Assembly: GCA_030849805.1 (NCBI GenBank)
Contig: JASANZ010002211.1
Coordinates: 1-64,000, forward strand
DNA: 64,000 nucleotides
DNA from: Sergeia podlipaevii
Lineage: Eukaryota > Euglenozoa > Kinetoplastea > Trypanosomatida > Trypanosomatidae
Direction of reading: 5' to 3'
Shown: in pieces, positions 9,393 through 18,304 of the stretch
How positions within the stretch are numbered: the first letter of the stretch is position 1
Layout: each line of letters opens with the position of its first letter
Notes under the pieces: model-generated
The model's database searches: none
What the model saw: only the letters and a program-made list of their open reading frames with translations
Told to the model about the DNA's origin: nothing
Translations under genes and position numbers: made by a program

Positions 9393-11441
9393 TTAGAGCA
9401 GCAATTGTTCTTGAGGGAAACGAGCAAAGGGGGTTATGTGAGTGCACACGCCAGCTTCTACCACAGCCCACAATTGGATGCATGATGCCTCGCGCATGAG
9501 CTTCTCAGCATGCTCACACATGCCGAGAAAAGCGTCATGTGGTACAGAGAACCTTACTACATGAGTAGATAGGGTATCATTCACAATTCCTTCCATTTGA
9601 ACTGATTCGCATGACGACGGTGTCGCTGCAGAGACACTATGCCACTTTTTCATCACAGGTGCAATATTACAGTGTAGCACGCAGGGTGAGAACTGCGGGT
9701 ATAAAGAACTCATAGACCGAACACGAGAGTCACGCATTACCCATAAACTTCCTTGTCGGTCTGCAGAGCACCTGTCCGAAGCCTGGCAACCAATCACTTC
9801 AGATTGGATAAAGTGAATGAGATATAGAGCCTTGGAGCTGTATTTCACAGATCCTGTTGTCGCAATTAAAAATGGCACTGACCGGAGAAGCGTCGTGCTG
9901 TCAGCAGGTTGCCCTGCTGTTCCCAGGATATATCTTCGCAGTAAAAATACACGCACGCAGTGCCTCACTTTGATCACACTTTGAACAAAACCTCCGGCGC
10001 CGACAGCGACCTCATCATTTGGCGCAGAGACGCCCATTGCGGCGCAAAGTATATCGCAGGCCTTCAGCACATCAGCGTAGTACCCGCCTGCATCAACACC
10101 CGCACTTGGCGCAGGAAAGCACTGTGGATTCCAGTCACCCAACTGTGCTTTTGACGTGTGTTGCAATGCCGTAGTGGCAGGCATAAAAGTGTGCTCCTGC
10201 ACACTCTGCCCACCAAGTGCCATCTGCAAAATGTCAAAATCCATTGAACCTGTTTCGCTCTGTTTTTGATAGTTGCTATCTATGGATGTTGTGCCAGCTG
10301 TGCCTCCTGCCACAAGGATATCCTCTTCGGCTAGTAGTCTCAGTTCAATGATGGCAAGTTGGCTAATTATCTGAGCCGCAACCGTCGTTTGGTCAAGAGG
10401 TGAAGTAACATCATCAAAAAGATACTTTGTCACGCATTGCAAGAGTGCACAGGTGCTTGTAGTTGTCTTGACAAGTGGGGGTGGGTACCATTGGTTGTCA
10501 TTAACACCAAGAGAATCCTGTCCCGTTTCTTTCGTGCCTTGTGTTACAGCAGTGCAACTGTAGAGTTGCGCAGCCATTTGAAAAAAATCTAGTTCGTTCA
10601 CCGTGCTGTGCATGCGAGCAGAAAGCGCAAGCCGAACCCAGGTGTCGCACGCTCGCCAACTGTTGTGTATCTGCGCTATTGAGAAAAGTGTGGATGCTAC
10701 GTCGGCCTGTATCCATTCAGGGTTCTTTGATTTCGCACCCACTTGCAGTGCTGCGCTCAATACGCTACACGCATCGCTCGGGAGATGACAAGAAAGTGAA
10801 TACAACGCATCCTTGACTGCACTTGATATCATGTCTTCAAGTACACTAGTTGAAACCGTTTCTGCGCGTTGCTGCAGCATAGCACTACCCACACGCACCT
10901 TCCATGTATGTCTGTAACTTCCTTGTGCACCTTCCTGGCTTACTAGCCAAAGATGAGACGGCGTGGTGCGCCACACTCCTAGCAACGCGCTACAGCACGT
11001 GTTTGCAAGGTCCTCTGACAATGCGCAATGATGAAACCACCCTGTACACAATGAACCGTCTGGAAGGCACACCACATCAAGCAGCACACACCCGTCACTG
11101 TGGCCCTTCGTGTCACTAAACGATAGCTGCGTGCCCAACGATGCACATTCAACTACAGTCTCCATCAGGTACTGCGCTGTGATGCTAGGTTCTTCGCCAC
11201 TCGCAGCCTGAACATGATCTGCACATCGCACAAACATATCGAGTATGTCTGGTGGAGACGAGCACACATTGTAGGTGTACATGGGTAACTGTTTGCTATG
11301 GTACAACAAATAGGAGGAACGGAAAGCACTGTTAACGTTACGGTTGTCAAAGCTAAATCTTACCACATAAAGAGGCCATGATAAGTGCTGCCGAGACTTT
11401 AGCCTGGGACACAATAGCCGACTAGCAGAAGCTGCATTCAT
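9393..11441 (-). CDS. unknown 682-residue protein, possibly mitochondrial
   Basis: Start at the ATG 11441. I do not recognise a family. The first about 35 residues (MNAASASRLLCPRLKSRQHL and on) are Arg/Ser/Leu-rich without acidic residues, consistent with mitochondrial import. The body is rich in Cys, Ala, Leu and Ser and is predicted by eye to be mostly alpha-helical, with stretches such as SSAVKDALYSLSCHLPSDACSVLSAALQ broken by disordered Gly/Thr/Ser loops. This is reminiscent of helical-repeat proteins but without a clear PPR or TPR consensus. There are no membrane segments. The C-terminus (MCEHAEKLMREASCIQLWAVVE) could form a small alpha/beta unit. Function unknown; confidence is in the gene, not its role. 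Confidence 0.8.
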   Translation of the reverse strand: MNAASASRLLCPRLKSRQHLSWPLYVVRFSFDNRNVNSAFRSSYLLYHSKQLPMYTYNVCSSPPDILDMFVRCADHVQAASGEEPSITAQYLMETVVECASLGTQLSFSDTKGHSDGCVLLDVVCLPDGSLCTGWFHHCALSEDLANTCCSALLGVWRTTPSHLWLVSQEGAQGSYRHTWKVRVGSAMLQQRAETVSTSVLEDMISSAVKDALYSLSCHLPSDACSVLSAALQVGAKSKNPEWIQADVASTLFSIAQIHNSWRACDTWVRLALSARMHSTVNELDFFQMAAQLYSCTAVTQGTKETGQDSLGVNDNQWYPPPLVKTTTSTCALLQCVTKYLFDDVTSPLDQTTVAAQIISQLAIIELRLLAEEDILVAGGTAGTTSIDSNYQKQSETGSMDFDILQMALGGQSVQEHTFMPATTALQHTSKAQLGDWNPQCFPAPSAGVDAGGYYADVLKACDILCAAMGVSAPNDEVAVGAGGFVQSVIKVRHCVRVFLLRRYILGTAGQPADSTTLLRSVPFLIATTGSVKYSSKALYLIHFIQSEVIGCQASDRCSADRQGSLWVMRDSRVRSMSSLYPQFSPCVLHCNIAPVMKKWHSVSAATPSSCESVQMEGIVNDTLSTHVVRFSVPHDAFLGMCEHAEKLMREASCIQLWAVVEAGVCTHITPFARFPQEQLLL

Positions 11442-11872
11442 AGTAAAAACTAGCTATACTTTGTAAGACAATCAGCTTCTTAAATCTAACAGATTGATAT
11501 AAAAGACAAAAAAAAGGGAGTGTCATTATGATTCATTTTTCATAAAAAGAAGTACGATATATCCGACAAGTGCATATTGATTTCTTTTCCTGAAGGTAGT
11601 TCTTTTGGTAAACCAGATATGCAAAACAAAAAAAAAATTAAACGAGAAAAATACCAAACTCCTCGCACAGCATTTACGCGCACAGTGGGATCCTATATCA
11701 CAAATTGCAATGTCTTTTTTTATGATTAAGGATAGTCGTTGTCTCTCCCACATGCAGACTTTTGTTTATAAAAATAAAAGTAAACACGCACTCACACACA
11801 CTTCATTATTATGTAGTAGTGATAGTACAACAAAAAAAAAAGAGAGATATAGAGACAACTCTTTCGTATTCA
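11442..11872. other. spacer upstream of the unknown 682-residue gene
   Basis: A short pyrimidine tract on the coding strand at about 11503-11519 is a candidate splice signal. Poly-A runs lie at 11629-11638 and 11831-11841. No credible gene. Confidence 0.55.
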
Positions 11873-13063
11873 TCACTTCGCTATTGACGCCTCCTTTGCT
11901 GGGCCCATCGGGCGGATGCTGCTGAAGTGAAGTACTGTCTCATCTGTGATAAACTTACGAGCCTCCTGATGCTCATCAATAATCTTCGTAAGTGTCTGAA
12001 TGAGAATCTTCTTTACCTCTCCAGTCATCATGCGGCCGAGCATGTACTCGCGCTGAATCTCCTCCAGTTGAGCATCGTCCTCGAGGAAAAAGCGCAGCCA
12101 CTGAATCGGGACATCGACCGTAGTGTTACCGCCACGAGTGAAGTGATCCTCCAGGGTCGCACCGCCTCCGCTAAACGCGTGCTTGTTAATTTTCTCTTTG
12201 ATCATTTTTGGCGTGTCTGTGAGAAAGACCGCGGCTCCAATAGAAGAGCTCATCTTCCCCTTGGACCCGCTCAGGCCTGGAAAGAACTTTGCGTGCACCA
12301 GAGCAGGTTTCAGGTAGCCAAGACGAGGAGCAATATCGCGCGTGAGGCGGAAGTACGGATCCTGATCAATAGCCTGAGGAATCAGGCAGAAAACGTTGCC
12401 CTTCTCCTTTGGGAAGATGTGCGGAAACGCGACAGAAAACGACGGAGCCGCCTGAATTGCTGGAAACATCCATTTGCCGCAGTTGTCCTCCAACTTGAAG
12501 CCAAAGCAACCGCGCACCTGATTGGCAGTGTAGGCCTTCTCGATACGTGCAACAGTGGGGTACAAGGGACCCATGTAGTCCAGATCACTGAAGATAAACG
12601 TCAATTTAGGATCAAATCCCAATGCGATGATATCCTTCATGTTTTCATACGTCATCTTTCTAACCTGTTCAATTGTGAGGTCCTTGAAGAAGAACTTTTC
12701 ATCATCCGTCATCTGAATCACCAACGGCACCTGGAAAGTCTCCTGGAGCCACTTGGTGAACATAAAAGGGATCAAGTGACCTGTATGCATAGATTCGCTG
12801 CTGGGGCCGCGTCCAGTATACAGATAAAATGGTTGGCCCTTCTCGTACATGTCCAATACAAGATGAAGATCGCGGTGAGAAAAAAAAATGCCTCGTCGTA
12901 AGAAATGATGAGGTTTCTTGCCAGTAAGGCGCTCCATGCGGTCCAAAAGCGCCTGATCAATGGCTTGACAGCCAAAATCCTTGATGAGCTTATCGTAATT
13001 GACATCACCCTCCACCGTCCACGGAGTGACTACTGCTTCCGCTGACTGAGGTGCTGCTGACAT
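11873..13063 (-). CDS. WARS: cytosolic tryptophanyl-tRNA synthetase
   Basis: A 396-residue class I aminoacyl-tRNA synthetase of the eukaryotic TrpRS type, which charges nuclear-encoded tRNA-Trp. The first ATP motif is HTGH (residues 93-96) and the second is [10 protein letters not shown] (about residues 270-279). The eukaryote-specific N-terminal region with [18 protein letters not shown] is present, as are [16 protein letters not shown] and [24 protein letters not shown]. There is no mitochondrial presequence, so this is the cytosolic enzyme; kinetoplastids are known to have a second, mitochondrial TrpRS that reads an edited tRNA, not seen here. The ATG at 13063 is used; the two codons upstream start with TTG. 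The gene ends in TGA, so TGA acts as a stop in this genome. Confidence 0.96.
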   Translation of the reverse strand: MSAAPQSAEAVVTPWTVEGDVNYDKLIKDFGCQAIDQALLDRMERLTGKKPHHFLRRGIFFSHRDLHLVLDMYEKGQPFYLYTGRGPSSESMHTGHLIPFMFTKWLQETFQVPLVIQMTDDEKFFFKDLTIEQVRKMTYENMKDIIALGFDPKLTFIFSDLDYMGPLYPTVARIEKAYTANQVRGCFGFKLEDNCGKWMFPAIQAAPSFSVAFPHIFPKEKGNVFCLIPQAIDQDPYFRLTRDIAPRLGYLKPALVHAKFFPGLSGSKGKMSSSIGAAVFLTDTPKMIKEKINKHAFSGGGATLEDHFTRGGNTTVDVPIQWLRFFLEDDAQLEEIQREYMLGRMMTGEVKKILIQTLTKIIDEHQEARKFITDETVLHFSSIRPMGPAKEASIAK

Positions 13064-13484
13064 TTTCAAAAAAAAAAAAAGAAAACTAAGAGTATTGTGG
13101 CGTATATTAAAATTTCCCTTTCGGACAAAAAGAAATAGAAGTCAAAGATTATTTAAAGCAATCATGCGTGATTCAGCTCAGCCACATTGCTACAGACATT
13201 GCAATAGAGAATGTACAAGCAAACAAACATTGTGCTAAGGACCATCTATTTGAGCTAGTCCATATGCAAGCACGCATGTGTGCATAGTATATTCATAGCA
13301 TCACCCCCCCCCTCCCAAAAAAAAAAAGCAACAGTAATATTTTTGTATTTGCGTCTTCACCAAAATAATAATAATAAAATAACATGGTATAGTCTGCAGT
13401 GCTGGAATCAGCACCTGCAATGACGCACTCATAACTCCGCGACATTTGGTGGTAACGTTTGAGCAAAGTATCAGTAGTATTGCA
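13064..13484. other. spacer between TrpRS and the Qa-SNARE gene
   Basis: A 13-14 base A run (13068-13080), read as poly-T, lies directly before the TrpRS ATG. A C7 then A12 stretch occurs at 13304-13327, and an AAT microsatellite at 13365-13378. No gene. Confidence 0.6.
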
Positions 13485-14240
13485 TTAGCTCAGCACAACA
13501 GCGATCATGACAACACACGCAACGACGATGACAAAAACAAAAAGAAGCTTATTACGAGATGACGTTTGCTGATACTGTTGAGCGCGGCGGAGATGTTCTG
13601 TCGCATTAGCTGTGGCGCGCTCGGCTGTGGAAAGATTGTTATCGACTACATCCAACTGAACCCCTTGTTCGCCTATCATTTCATTCATGTGCTCAAAAAT
13701 CTCGTGAATGTCGCGCACATTTTCGGCAATTTCTTGTGTTTCACGCTGCCGCTCCGCCATAATTTCATCGTACAGATCGCGCTCGAACATGGAGCTTTGA
13801 GTAGCCGGCGCGCCATCTCTTCCGATCAACGCTCGCGATTCACTTTCGCCATCACTTTCGTCCCGAAACGTAGCTGTGGGACGCATCTGGCTGCGTGAGG
13901 TCTCCTCCACTGAAATGCAGCGTTTATAAAATGCATCACAAGCCGCCTGGTATGCCTTCAACGCAGTGTTCGCCTCATTCATTAACTTCACGCCCTCAGC
14001 TCTAAGAGATGTGTTTAGTTGTGTGTACTGCTCAATTAGTTTCAACCCCTTCTGAATAGAGTGCACATCTGTCTTATTCACCTCGCCCGTAATTTGTTTT
14101 ACCTTCTCGCGTTCCTTGTTGATGTCCTTCAGCGCTACCACTTTATTTGTACTTCGGCGAATAGCAGTTGCCTTTCTGTCAAGTGATTGAAGCGATTTAG
14201 CTAACAAATCGCAGTTTCTTTGCCAACTGGGATCCTCCAT
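13485..14240 (-). CDS. Qa-SNARE (syntaxin), endosomal type
   Basis: A 251-residue tail-anchored SNARE that drives membrane fusion. An N-terminal helical region of about 115 residues (Habc-like) is followed by a Ser/Thr-rich linker. Then comes a Qa SNARE motif from about residue 167 (ERQRETQEIAENVRDIHEIF, with the central Gln in GEQG and a heptad repeat to about residue 225). The protein ends in a C-terminal transmembrane anchor (LLFVFVIVVACVVMIAVVLS). Order and length fit Pep12/syntaxin-7-like endosomal Qa-SNAREs better than plasma-membrane syntaxins, which is a family-level inference. The ATG at 14240 (MEDPSWQRN) is preferred; the six extra upstream codons begin with GTG. No neighbour suggests a particular partner. 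Confidence 0.9.
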   Translation of the reverse strand: MEDPSWQRNCDLLAKSLQSLDRKATAIRRSTNKVVALKDINKEREKVKQITGEVNKTDVHSIQKGLKLIEQYTQLNTSLRAEGVKLMNEANTALKAYQAACDAFYKRCISVEETSRSQMRPTATFRDESDGESESRALIGRDGAPATQSSMFERDLYDEIMAERQRETQEIAENVRDIHEIFEHMNEMIGEQGVQLDVVDNNLSTAERATANATEHLRRAQQYQQTSSRNKLLFVFVIVVACVVMIAVVLS

Positions 14241-14688
14241 CGTCAAAACGCTTACCACCTCAATGTATAAAATGAACCTTTTTGATCCCCACCTGAACTA
14301 TTTCGATAAAAGGACAAACCGACTTGTTTGTCCAACTGAAAAAGAAAATATAGAAAAGAATTGAATGAGGCAGCACTGCCGATAAGATTGCTCCTGCAGT
14401 AATTTTCTTTAAAGTTATCAATAATAATAATAAAAAGTTTTAAAAAAGTGAAGAATTGTACATTTGCATTGACCACATACAATGGTGGACAAGAAAAGAA
14501 TACGTGGGGAAATTTTGGGGGGTAGTTTGTCAAAACTGAGAAAGCAGCAAGAACCACAAATAGTACCTCCTTCATTTTCGTCCCTGTTGTTGTTGGCAAA
14601 ATAGTTGTTTTTTGAAAGAGGATGCACTCTTATAAAAGTATGGTAGAAAAAAAAAGCGTGCTTGCAAGCAGTTCACGTACACCATCCC
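14241..14688. other. spacer upstream of the Qa-SNARE gene
   Basis: Purine-rich plus-strand block at 14336-14365 (pyrimidine tract on the coding strand) and an AAT microsatellite at 14419-14433. The small open frames here look random. No gene. Confidence 0.55.
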
Positions 14689-15042
14689 TTAGTTACAGTC
14701 CTTCTCGGTTGAAAGCGTCGCTATATCGCATTCGTAGTACGATATAACTCCGCTAGTGTCTACAAAACACATGTAAAGTTGCAAGTGTTCAAGCGAGAAC
14801 CTGATTTCAGCCGCGTCAGCTTCCATGGCTATATTTCGTATGGTTGCTGAGGAAATTACCGTGTGTTCGTCAGCGCCTAAAACACTAAAGAGTTTTGTCT
14901 CAGTCATCTTTTCATCGCAGGTGCCTATTCGTCTTGCCAAGACAGCCGGCGTACCGACTGAAAGGTGAATTTCTGTAACGTTCCAAAGCGGCAACCGCTC
15001 CCTGACGTCCCGTAAGACAATTGGCACGAGTATGTCAACCAT
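14689..15042 (-). CDS. small conserved-looking protein, tentatively Sen15-like
   Basis: A 117-residue protein from the ATG at 15042. No domain is certain. The second half (TKLFSVLGADEHTVISSATI, then LYMCFVDTSGVISYYECDIA) resembles the C-terminal core of Sen15/TSEN15, the small structural subunit of the tRNA-splicing endonuclease. In that core a hydrophobic strand, a turn and a final (I/V)-x-Y-Y-x-(L/C) strand form the dimer interface. The first part (VPIVLRDVRERLPLWNVTEIHLSV) would be the preceding strand. Trypanosomatids do splice an intron from tRNA-Tyr, so a partner subunit is plausible. The likeness is by eye only and the sequence is short, so other roles are open. Composition matches neighbouring genes, which supports it being real. 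Confidence 0.6.
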   Translation of the reverse strand: MVDILVPIVLRDVRERLPLWNVTEIHLSVGTPAVLARRIGTCDEKMTETKLFSVLGADEHTVISSATIRNIAMEADAAEIRFSLEHLQLYMCFVDTSGVISYYECDIATLSTEKDCN

Positions 15043-15466
15043 TCATACCAGCTTAAAACTAAAATGCCCTTGTTTTTGATTAAGGAGCAACTAAAAAAAA
15101 TTGAAATGTCTCCTATTTTATTCCCTTTGTAAGAGTGTGCAATGGGGAAGACAAAGCAAACAGATGGTAGATAAGCAACAAAGCACACTGAGTTGCGCTT
15201 GTTTGACAGCATCGGCAAGACAGAAGCAATAAAAGATGCAGGCAACCGACAAAAAAATATGGATCACCCTTTATAGAAATCAAAGCTGCGAGAGAAACCT
15301 CAGCTACTGTATTGCAGAAAAATAAGGCAGTTTATACTTCTTGATACGTTCATAGAGATCTACATGTCATTTCATGAAAAGCAGTTAACGGCGAGCACAC
15401 GCCACTACCGCTAAAACAAAATGGTGGAGGGATTGGAGAAAGGACACTGAACGGAAGTCGTCTTGT
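15043..15466. other. spacer
   Basis: A/T-rich, with short A runs near 15090 and 15252. No motif beyond candidate pyrimidine tracts on the coding strand. No gene. Confidence 0.55.
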
Positions 15467-16021
15467 TTATGTCATTGAACTTGTAAGACCAGCAACACGG
15501 GTGCGGTAGTTCTCCAAAAACATTTGTGCAAGAGCCTCAACTGGCTCATTGATCCCCATACCACGCAGCGCTGAGCACTTGAAAAACTTGAGCTGATTTG
15601 CACGAGCAAAAATCTCACCTTGGCTATCTGTCACTTCACTCTTGCCAGCGAGATCTGTCTTGTTGGCGACAAGAAACCCCACCATGTCCTTCTTGGCTGC
15701 CCGTGCTTTTGTGACCCACTTCTTGCACGTCTCAAATGTGGTTTTGTTCGACACATCATACATGAGAATAAACGCCGAAACGTTCTCTAAATAGGTCGGT
15801 GTCATCCGATCGTACAGTTTCTGCCCTGCCACATCAAGCAGCGAGACCTCCACCACATTGTCATCCTCCAACGCCACTTCCTTCACAACAAAATCGCATC
15901 CCATCGTCATCAAGTAGTTCTTTGGAAACGTCATACCATTGCTGTGTACCATCTGCACAAAGGCCGTCTTGCCCGAGGTTGGCTCTCCCAGCACTGCAAC
16001 ACGAAGCCGTAGTAACACCAT
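15467..16021 (-). CDS. IFT27: intraflagellar transport GTPase IFT27 (RABL4)
   Basis: A 184-residue Rab-like small GTPase. The P-loop is GEPTSGKT (residues 11-18), the switch II region DVAGQ, the base-recognition motif NKTD, and the last motif CSAL. The segment FPKNYLMTMGCDF, replacing a Rab switch I effector region, is characteristic of IFT27. There is no C-terminal cysteine for prenylation, again as in IFT27 and unlike true Rabs. IFT27 pairs with IFT25 in the IFT-B complex and in trypanosomes is needed for flagellum assembly. The next gene upstream (16649-18304) encodes a dynein-2 intermediate chain, so two parts of the same transport machinery are adjacent. Confidence 0.92.
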   Translation of the reverse strand: MVLLRLRVAVLGEPTSGKTAFVQMVHSNGMTFPKNYLMTMGCDFVVKEVALEDDNVVEVSLLDVAGQKLYDRMTPTYLENVSAFILMYDVSNKTTFETCKKWVTKARAAKKDMVGFLVANKTDLAGKSEVTDSQGEIFARANQLKFFKCSALRGMGINEPVEALAQMFLENYRTRVAGLTSSMT

Positions 16022-16648
16022 CGTCCACCAATATTATCTTCTGAATGAAAATGCACACTATCTAAATGTACACTCTTTTCTCTCCACTATGTTCTATTTT
16101 GATACTTTATCTCCTTTTCTAATATCTGTGTGTTTGTAATTGTGTAGTTGGATCAGGTAGTGTCATGATATAAATCACAAAGCACAGATACAAAAAAAAA
16201 AAAAAAATGATTTAAAAACGAAGAAAAGAAAGGTATGCTTAAAGACAATCAAAATTCTGCAAGTGCCTGCAATACGAAAAAAAAAAAAAACATTGCTAAC
16301 ATGTCAGTTTATACACAAAAGTATGAACACCTCTATAACAATGTACAAAGAGTGCAAGCGCGACGCAAATCATAGCTTTTCTTTTGCACTACTCTACAAC
16401 AGCATCTATTTTTGTTGTTGTTGTTGTTGTTGCGTTCGCCCTAACAAAATGATAATTTGTTTCAAAAATATTCCTCCCCCTTTCTCTCTGTTTCACTGGA
16501 GAAAGGGTCGTAGTGCTGTTTGCTTCTGCGGGATATCATAATACATGTGAGGCACGACCCCCTTCATTTTGACAAGATAGCTTTCTCGATCATCCTGACT
16601 TTCCTTTCCTCTTCCTGGGTTGAAGGTAAATTACTCACACTCTATAGT
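16022..16648. other. spacer between the two intraflagellar-transport genes
   Basis: Two long A runs on the plus strand (16191-16207 and 16276-16290) read as poly-T on the coding strand, and a (GTT)n/(TTG)n microsatellite lies at about 16412-16431. One tract probably serves trans-splicing of IFT27. No gene. Confidence 0.6.
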
Positions 16649-18304
16649 CTACACACTGAACCCAAACAGCTCGCGAATGGCATCCTTACCGTTGCTGCCT
16701 GCGGTAGCTGCATCACCCTTTTCATCCGTGGTTGCCGGCTTTGCTGTAATGTGCACACTAGCGCGAATGGCTGCACGCTCGAGTTCGGTGGATTGCGAAA
16801 GATCAGTTGGAAGTCGCCACACACGGACACAGCCACGCGTGTCTCCCGTTGCTAGCCAGTCAGCAACGACTTCATTAAAACTGAGGGAAACCACTGCTGC
16901 GCCGTCCACGCCTGCTTCAGTCGAGTACACTGGAGCCGATTGACTCTTTTGCAAATCATAAATGTGCATAAAGGCACTGCGAGACACAACTGCGACAACG
17001 GCAGGACGAAAGGGGCTGAACTGCCCATCGTAGAGAAAGTGTTTGGTCTCAGCAGAGGGCTCTAGAGTGAGAAGCGTGGTACGCTCAAAGTCACTGTAGA
17101 GGTGGGCACAACCATCCGAGGAGCACGTCATGAAGAGATGGCGGAAAAAGGGAGAAGTACTCACGCACTGAACGGGGCCGCGATGCCCCTCCACCCAGTC
17201 CAGCTCCAGCGGCACGGCACTGATTGCTGACGCGTTAGCTGCGTCTGTATCTATGGAGAAAAACCCGGTACGTGCACGTCCAACATCACCACTCTCTAAG
17301 CCGATAAGAAGTGTGCTGCCAATAGTAGGTGGGTTGGCGCCTTTTGGAGCGAAGGAACGCGCGTAAGATGCGGCTTCAATGCCAGCATTAGCGTGTCGCT
17401 TGTTTTGAACACTGTACACACTAACAGGGTGAGAGAGCTTATTGGTAGGAGTCCAGCAGGCCATCTGTCCATCCTGACTGGCGGAGCACAATACATAGCG
17501 GTGCGCCTCCCGAGGTTCTTGCAGGTTCTGAGCCCACTGAAGCACAGACACAGGGCCATGATGTGCGAAGGCGGTAGAGTTATTGGACGAATACTCCGTA
17601 GGGACATCCTCAGTGGCATTAGGGAAGACAATTACCTCACCACTGTATGTACCGACAGCAAGCATGGAAGCATGTGTTGGGTGGAAAGCAACGCAGGTGG
17701 CGTATGTGTCAGTCTCCAGGGTGTAAAGAGGAGCGTGGTCGTCGACGTCGGGTCGAGCAAGATTCCACACACCCACGTAGCCGTTGCTGTAGCACCAGCC
17801 AGAGGTGTCCATGCGGCCATACGCGACAGCAATCATCGTGCCGTTAGCGTTCCAAGATACGTCAAGAGCATGCAGCTCGCCCTCAACAGCATGCGGTGAC
17901 GAGAGGGTGTACACTGCAGAGAGCTCAGTGCTCTTCTTCGACCAGTTTGGCTCGTAGTTGTCGAAAGCTGTACTACGCGCATTCTTGTATAAAATAGAGA
18001 GAATGTCATCTTTTGACTTTTCTAAAAACGTAGCCAGCTGCTCCTCATTGAATTTCTGTCCGCTATATACGTACTGAAGGCCTTGAAGCGTGGCACGTGC
18101 TGGCTCCTTGTGTTCAGTGCCCTCGTTCTTGTCAAGTTGATCTACAGCTTGTAAACAGCTTACAGCGGTTTGGATTTCCTTTTCGCTGGTTTTTAGGGCT
18201 GAGGTCTGCACACCGCTCTCTGTGGTTGTCACATCCTTCTTCCAAGATGAAGAGATGTTCACCTCTCCAGTGAGCTGATTCTTAAAATCACAGGAAGCGC
18301 TCAT
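16649..18304 (-). CDS. DYNC2I2: dynein-2 (IFT) intermediate chain, WDR34/FAP133-like
   Basis: A 551-residue WD40 protein. The N-terminal 100 residues hold two Gln-Thr motifs (ESGVQTS and EKEIQTAV) like the light-chain-binding region of dynein intermediate chains. The C-terminal two thirds form a beta-propeller with recognisable blades: SWNANGTMIAVAYG, VGVWNL, CVAFHPTHASMLAVGTYSGEV, VLCSASQDGQMACW, MTCSSDGCAHLYSD and WLATGDTRGCVRVW. This fits WDR34/FAP133, an intermediate chain of the retrograde IFT motor, better than axonemal chains, which have longer N-termini. I am less sure of the paralogue than of the family. The ATG at 18304 (MSASCDFKN) is chosen. The 58 codons upstream encode Phe/Tyr/Cys-rich low-complexity sequence typical of a translated polypyrimidine 5' UTR. 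Its neighbour is IFT27. Confidence 0.8.
   Translation of the reverse strand: MSASCDFKNQLTGEVNISSSWKKDVTTTESGVQTSALKTSEKEIQTAVSCLQAVDQLDKNEGTEHKEPARATLQGLQYVYSGQKFNEEQLATFLEKSKDDILSILYKNARSTAFDNYEPNWSKKSTELSAVYTLSSPHAVEGELHALDVSWNANGTMIAVAYGRMDTSGWCYSNGYVGVWNLARPDVDDHAPLYTLETDTYATCVAFHPTHASMLAVGTYSGEVIVFPNATEDVPTEYSSNNSTAFAHHGPVSVLQWAQNLQEPREAHRYVLCSASQDGQMACWTPTNKLSHPVSVYSVQNKRHANAGIEAASYARSFAPKGANPPTIGSTLLIGLESGDVGRARTGFFSIDTDAANASAISAVPLELDWVEGHRGPVQCVSTSPFFRHLFMTCSSDGCAHLYSDFERTTLLTLEPSAETKHFLYDGQFSPFRPAVVAVVSRSAFMHIYDLQKSQSAPVYSTEAGVDGAAVVSLSFNEVVADWLATGDTRGCVRVWRLPTDLSQSTELERAAIRASVHITAKPATTDEKGDAATAGSNGKDAIRELFGFSV

Noticed and set aside
11927..12901. Plus-strand frame of 324 codons
   Set aside because: Antisense shadow of the strongly conserved TrpRS gene.
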